From positions 1-25,660 of the forward strand of contig CAZVWW010000020.1 in assembly GCA_964631265.1 (NCBI GenBank): DNA of 25,660 nucleotides. Reading direction: 5' to 3'. Numbering within the stretch: position 1 is the first letter of the stretch; each line of letters starts with the position of its first letter. The notes below the pieces were generated by a model. The model worked only from the letters and a program-made list of their open reading frames with translations. It was not told the DNA's origin and made no database searches. Made by a program: the position numbers and the translations under genes. Of the stretch, positions 24,017-25,660 are shown piece by piece. This DNA comes from CAZVWW01 sp964631265 (lineage in GTDB: Bacteria; Thermotogota; Thermotogae; MWEM01).

Positions 24017-25660
24017 TTATTCCTCCTGTTCTGTTGAATTATCATGGTTTATCTCAGCATCCGGTATCTCCATCACAAAAACGGTGTAGTCGTTTTCGTC
24101 GATTCTCTCTGATTCAATATGGAGCGTACCATTGTGTTCCTCTTCGATTATCTTTTTCGTTATCGGCAGACCCAAACCGGTTCCGGAAGTCTTTGTTGTG
24201 AAAAAAGGAGAGAATATCTTATCTTCTTTTTCCTTGGTGATGGGCTCGCCGTCGTTTTTGACCGATATCCTGGTCTTGTTGTCTACTCTTTCGTTCATAA
24301 TGATAATGGTTTCTTTGCACGCCTCGACTGCATTCAGAATTAGATTGATCAGGGCTTGTTTGATCCGCTTTTTATCGGCGTAAATGACCTCTTCAGACAG
24401 CTCCTTTTTAAGCTCTATTTCCTCTTCATTGATCTTATCATCATAAAGGATCAGAAGGTCGTTAATGGCTTCACTGATATCAAATTGCTCGAACTCAAGT
24501 CTCTTTCTTGGACGGCTGAATTCAAGGATCTCTTCCACTATTCCCTCTAATCGGTGAACCTCATCGGATATTATCTTCAGGTATCGTCCGGTTTTCTCGA
24601 TTTTGTTTTCCTTTACCGCCCTTGACATTCTCTGTGTAAAACCGCCGATGACTGAGAGGGGATTTCTTATCTCATGAGCTACCCTTGCGGACATCTCACC
24701 GAGTGTTGAGAGTTTTTCCCTCCGGCGTATCTCGTTTTCGAGGAGCTTTTTCTGAGTCACATCGTCGAACATGACGATGATCCCCTCAATTCTCTCTGAT
24801 TCGTTTGATCGCAACGGGGTAAACTTGATATCGAGATAAATCGTTTCATCATCTCTTTCGAACTCGTATTCAGTCAGGACGATCGTGTTTTTGACTTCGT
24901 AAATCTTCTCGGAAACATTCTCCAGATCTTCAAATTTATAGCCGAGAACATCAAAAGACATTCCCAGCACCTGTTCCTTTGAAAATCTGAAGATTGATTC
25001 CGCTCTTCTGTTCCATTCTCGTATCTTATCCTCTCTGTCCAGAACGACAATCGCCACATCGAGACTCTCGAGGATACTCATTGTAAACTCTTTGTGATAG
25101 TTCAGCAGAGCTGTTTGTCTTTCCATGGAGAGGGTCTTTGATTTCAATTCCTCGTAGTTTCCCACGTTTTCAATGGCCAGACCGGCGTTGTCCGCGAAGA
25201 TCTTGAGCACATCCAGGATCTCATTCGAGATCTCACGGTCGGAAAACCGGTTGTCGAGTATTAGAACCCCGACCGTTTCAAAACGACCAACCAAAGGTAA
25301 AACAACGAATTCATCCGTTCCGAGAAGATTGGAAAGTTCTCTGTATTCGTTGCCCCATTCCTCGATTAGCTCAGGGATAACCTTGACAATCCGTTTTCTG
25401 AGGACCACCTTTTCAAAAACAATGTGGCTTTTATAGGGGAACACCCTGTTCTTGATCTTAGGATGTCTATAATCGTTCAGGTCAATGGTGAGCGATTTCT
25501 CCCTGAGATACTGGGTGAAATTCCCCATGGAATAACTCCCTGACTGAGAGGTCTGTTTCCGGTCATAACCGGAGGAACGACTCGATTTCGCCCTGAAATT
25601 TCTGGCTAAGTCCTCCTCGTTCATGATCCCCATCCAGTATTTTGACACAAGGGTCTGATT
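24017..25660 (-). CDS. GAF-PAS sensor histidine kinase, 5' end outside the window
   Basis: This is a soluble hybrid-free sensor kinase with no membrane segment in the visible part. Numbered from a GTG at 25648, it has a GAF-like domain (about 1-165), a PAS domain (about 185-300), a HisKA domain with phospho-acceptor His325 in AHEIRNPLS, and an ATPase domain with N-box Asn439, the FSPFFTT segment at 479-485 and GTGLGL at 489-494. The frame has no stop before the window edge, and the GAF core starts too late (WMGIMNEEDLARNFR resembles the middle of such a domain), so the gene most likely begins beyond base 25660. A region rich in Ser, Arg and Gln (20-40) interrupts the GAF domain. The receiver gene next door is its probable partner. 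The signal is unknown. Confidence 0.92.
   Translation of the reverse strand, partial: NQTLVSKYWMGIMNEEDLARNFRAKSSRSSGYDRKQTSQSGSYSMGNFTQYLREKSLTIDLNDYRHPKIKNRVFPYKSHIVFEKVVLRKRIVKVIPELIEEWGNEYRELSNLLGTDEFVVLPLVGRFETVGVLILDNRFSDREISNEILDVLKIFADNAGLAIENVGNYEELKSKTLSMERQTALLNYHKEFTMSILESLDVAIVVLDREDKIREWNRRAESIFRFSKEQVLGMSFDVLGYKFEDLENVSEKIYEVKNTIVLTEYEFERDDETIYLDIKFTPLRSNESERIEGIIVMFDDVTQKKLLENEIRRREKLSTLGEMSARVAHEIRNPLSVIGGFTQRMSRAVKENKIEKTGRYLKIISDEVHRLEGIVEEILEFSRPRKRLEFEQFDISEAINDLLILYDDKINEEEIELKKELSEEVIYADKKRIKQALINLILNAVEACKETIIIMNERVDNKTRISVKNDGEPITKEKEDKIFSPFFTTKTSGTGLGLPITKKIIEEEHNGTLHIESERIDENDYTVFVMEIPDAEINHDNSTEQEE

Overview
The window holds about 23 genes, all read from the minus strand, with almost no non-coding DNA. 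Codon use is moderately AT-rich, start codons are mixed (ATG, GTG, TTG), and every gene is bacterial. The contents suggest a fermentative anaerobe: an NfnAB-type NADH-dependent ferredoxin:NADP oxidoreductase, the Kce/Kal steps of lysine fermentation, glycogen synthesis, and no respiratory genes in view. The gene complement fits a deep-branching, probably uncultured anaerobic lineage (Cloacimonadota- or Firmicutes-like traits), but I cannot name a phylum from this sequence alone. I see no mobile element, CRISPR array, RNA gene, phage gene or plus-strand gene.

In the direction of transcription (right to left), block one (25660 to 17778) starts with a soluble GAF-PAS sensor histidine kinase, cut by the window edge, and a stand-alone receiver domain. 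After a 184-nt leader comes isoleucyl-tRNA synthetase, then both NfnAB subunits and a CBS-CBS-ACT protein. Block two (17724 to 9199) is a tight run of glycogen synthase, a GalT-family nucleotidyltransferase, an 85-aa RemA/DUF370-like protein, a TPR protein with an unassigned C-terminal region, an SLC45-like sugar MFS transporter, a CaCA sodium/calcium exchanger and a membrane GAF-GGDEF protein. It looks like a carbohydrate-storage/uptake and signalling unit.

Block three (9183 to 97) starts at a good extended -10 promoter in front of apt. It continues through pgi, obgE, kal, kce, guaA, phoH, a short 7TM-HD (PgpH-like) c-di-AMP phosphodiesterase candidate and ybeY, with gaps of 29 nt or less and several overlaps. 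The phoH / 7TM-HD / ybeY order is a conserved bacterial arrangement.

I did not find a convincing novel multi-gene system. The best second-look items are: an NfnB gene whose conserved N-terminus has no ATG/GTG/TTG start and seems to begin at AUU or AUC; a RemA-like protein in a glycogen/galactose operon that has lost the arginine loop of its family; a 7TM-HD protein without the usual extracellular domain; an IleRS with HIGT in place of HIGH; a GalT with an altered zinc Cys pair; and an orphan, full-length Shine-Dalgarno sequence in the ileS leader.
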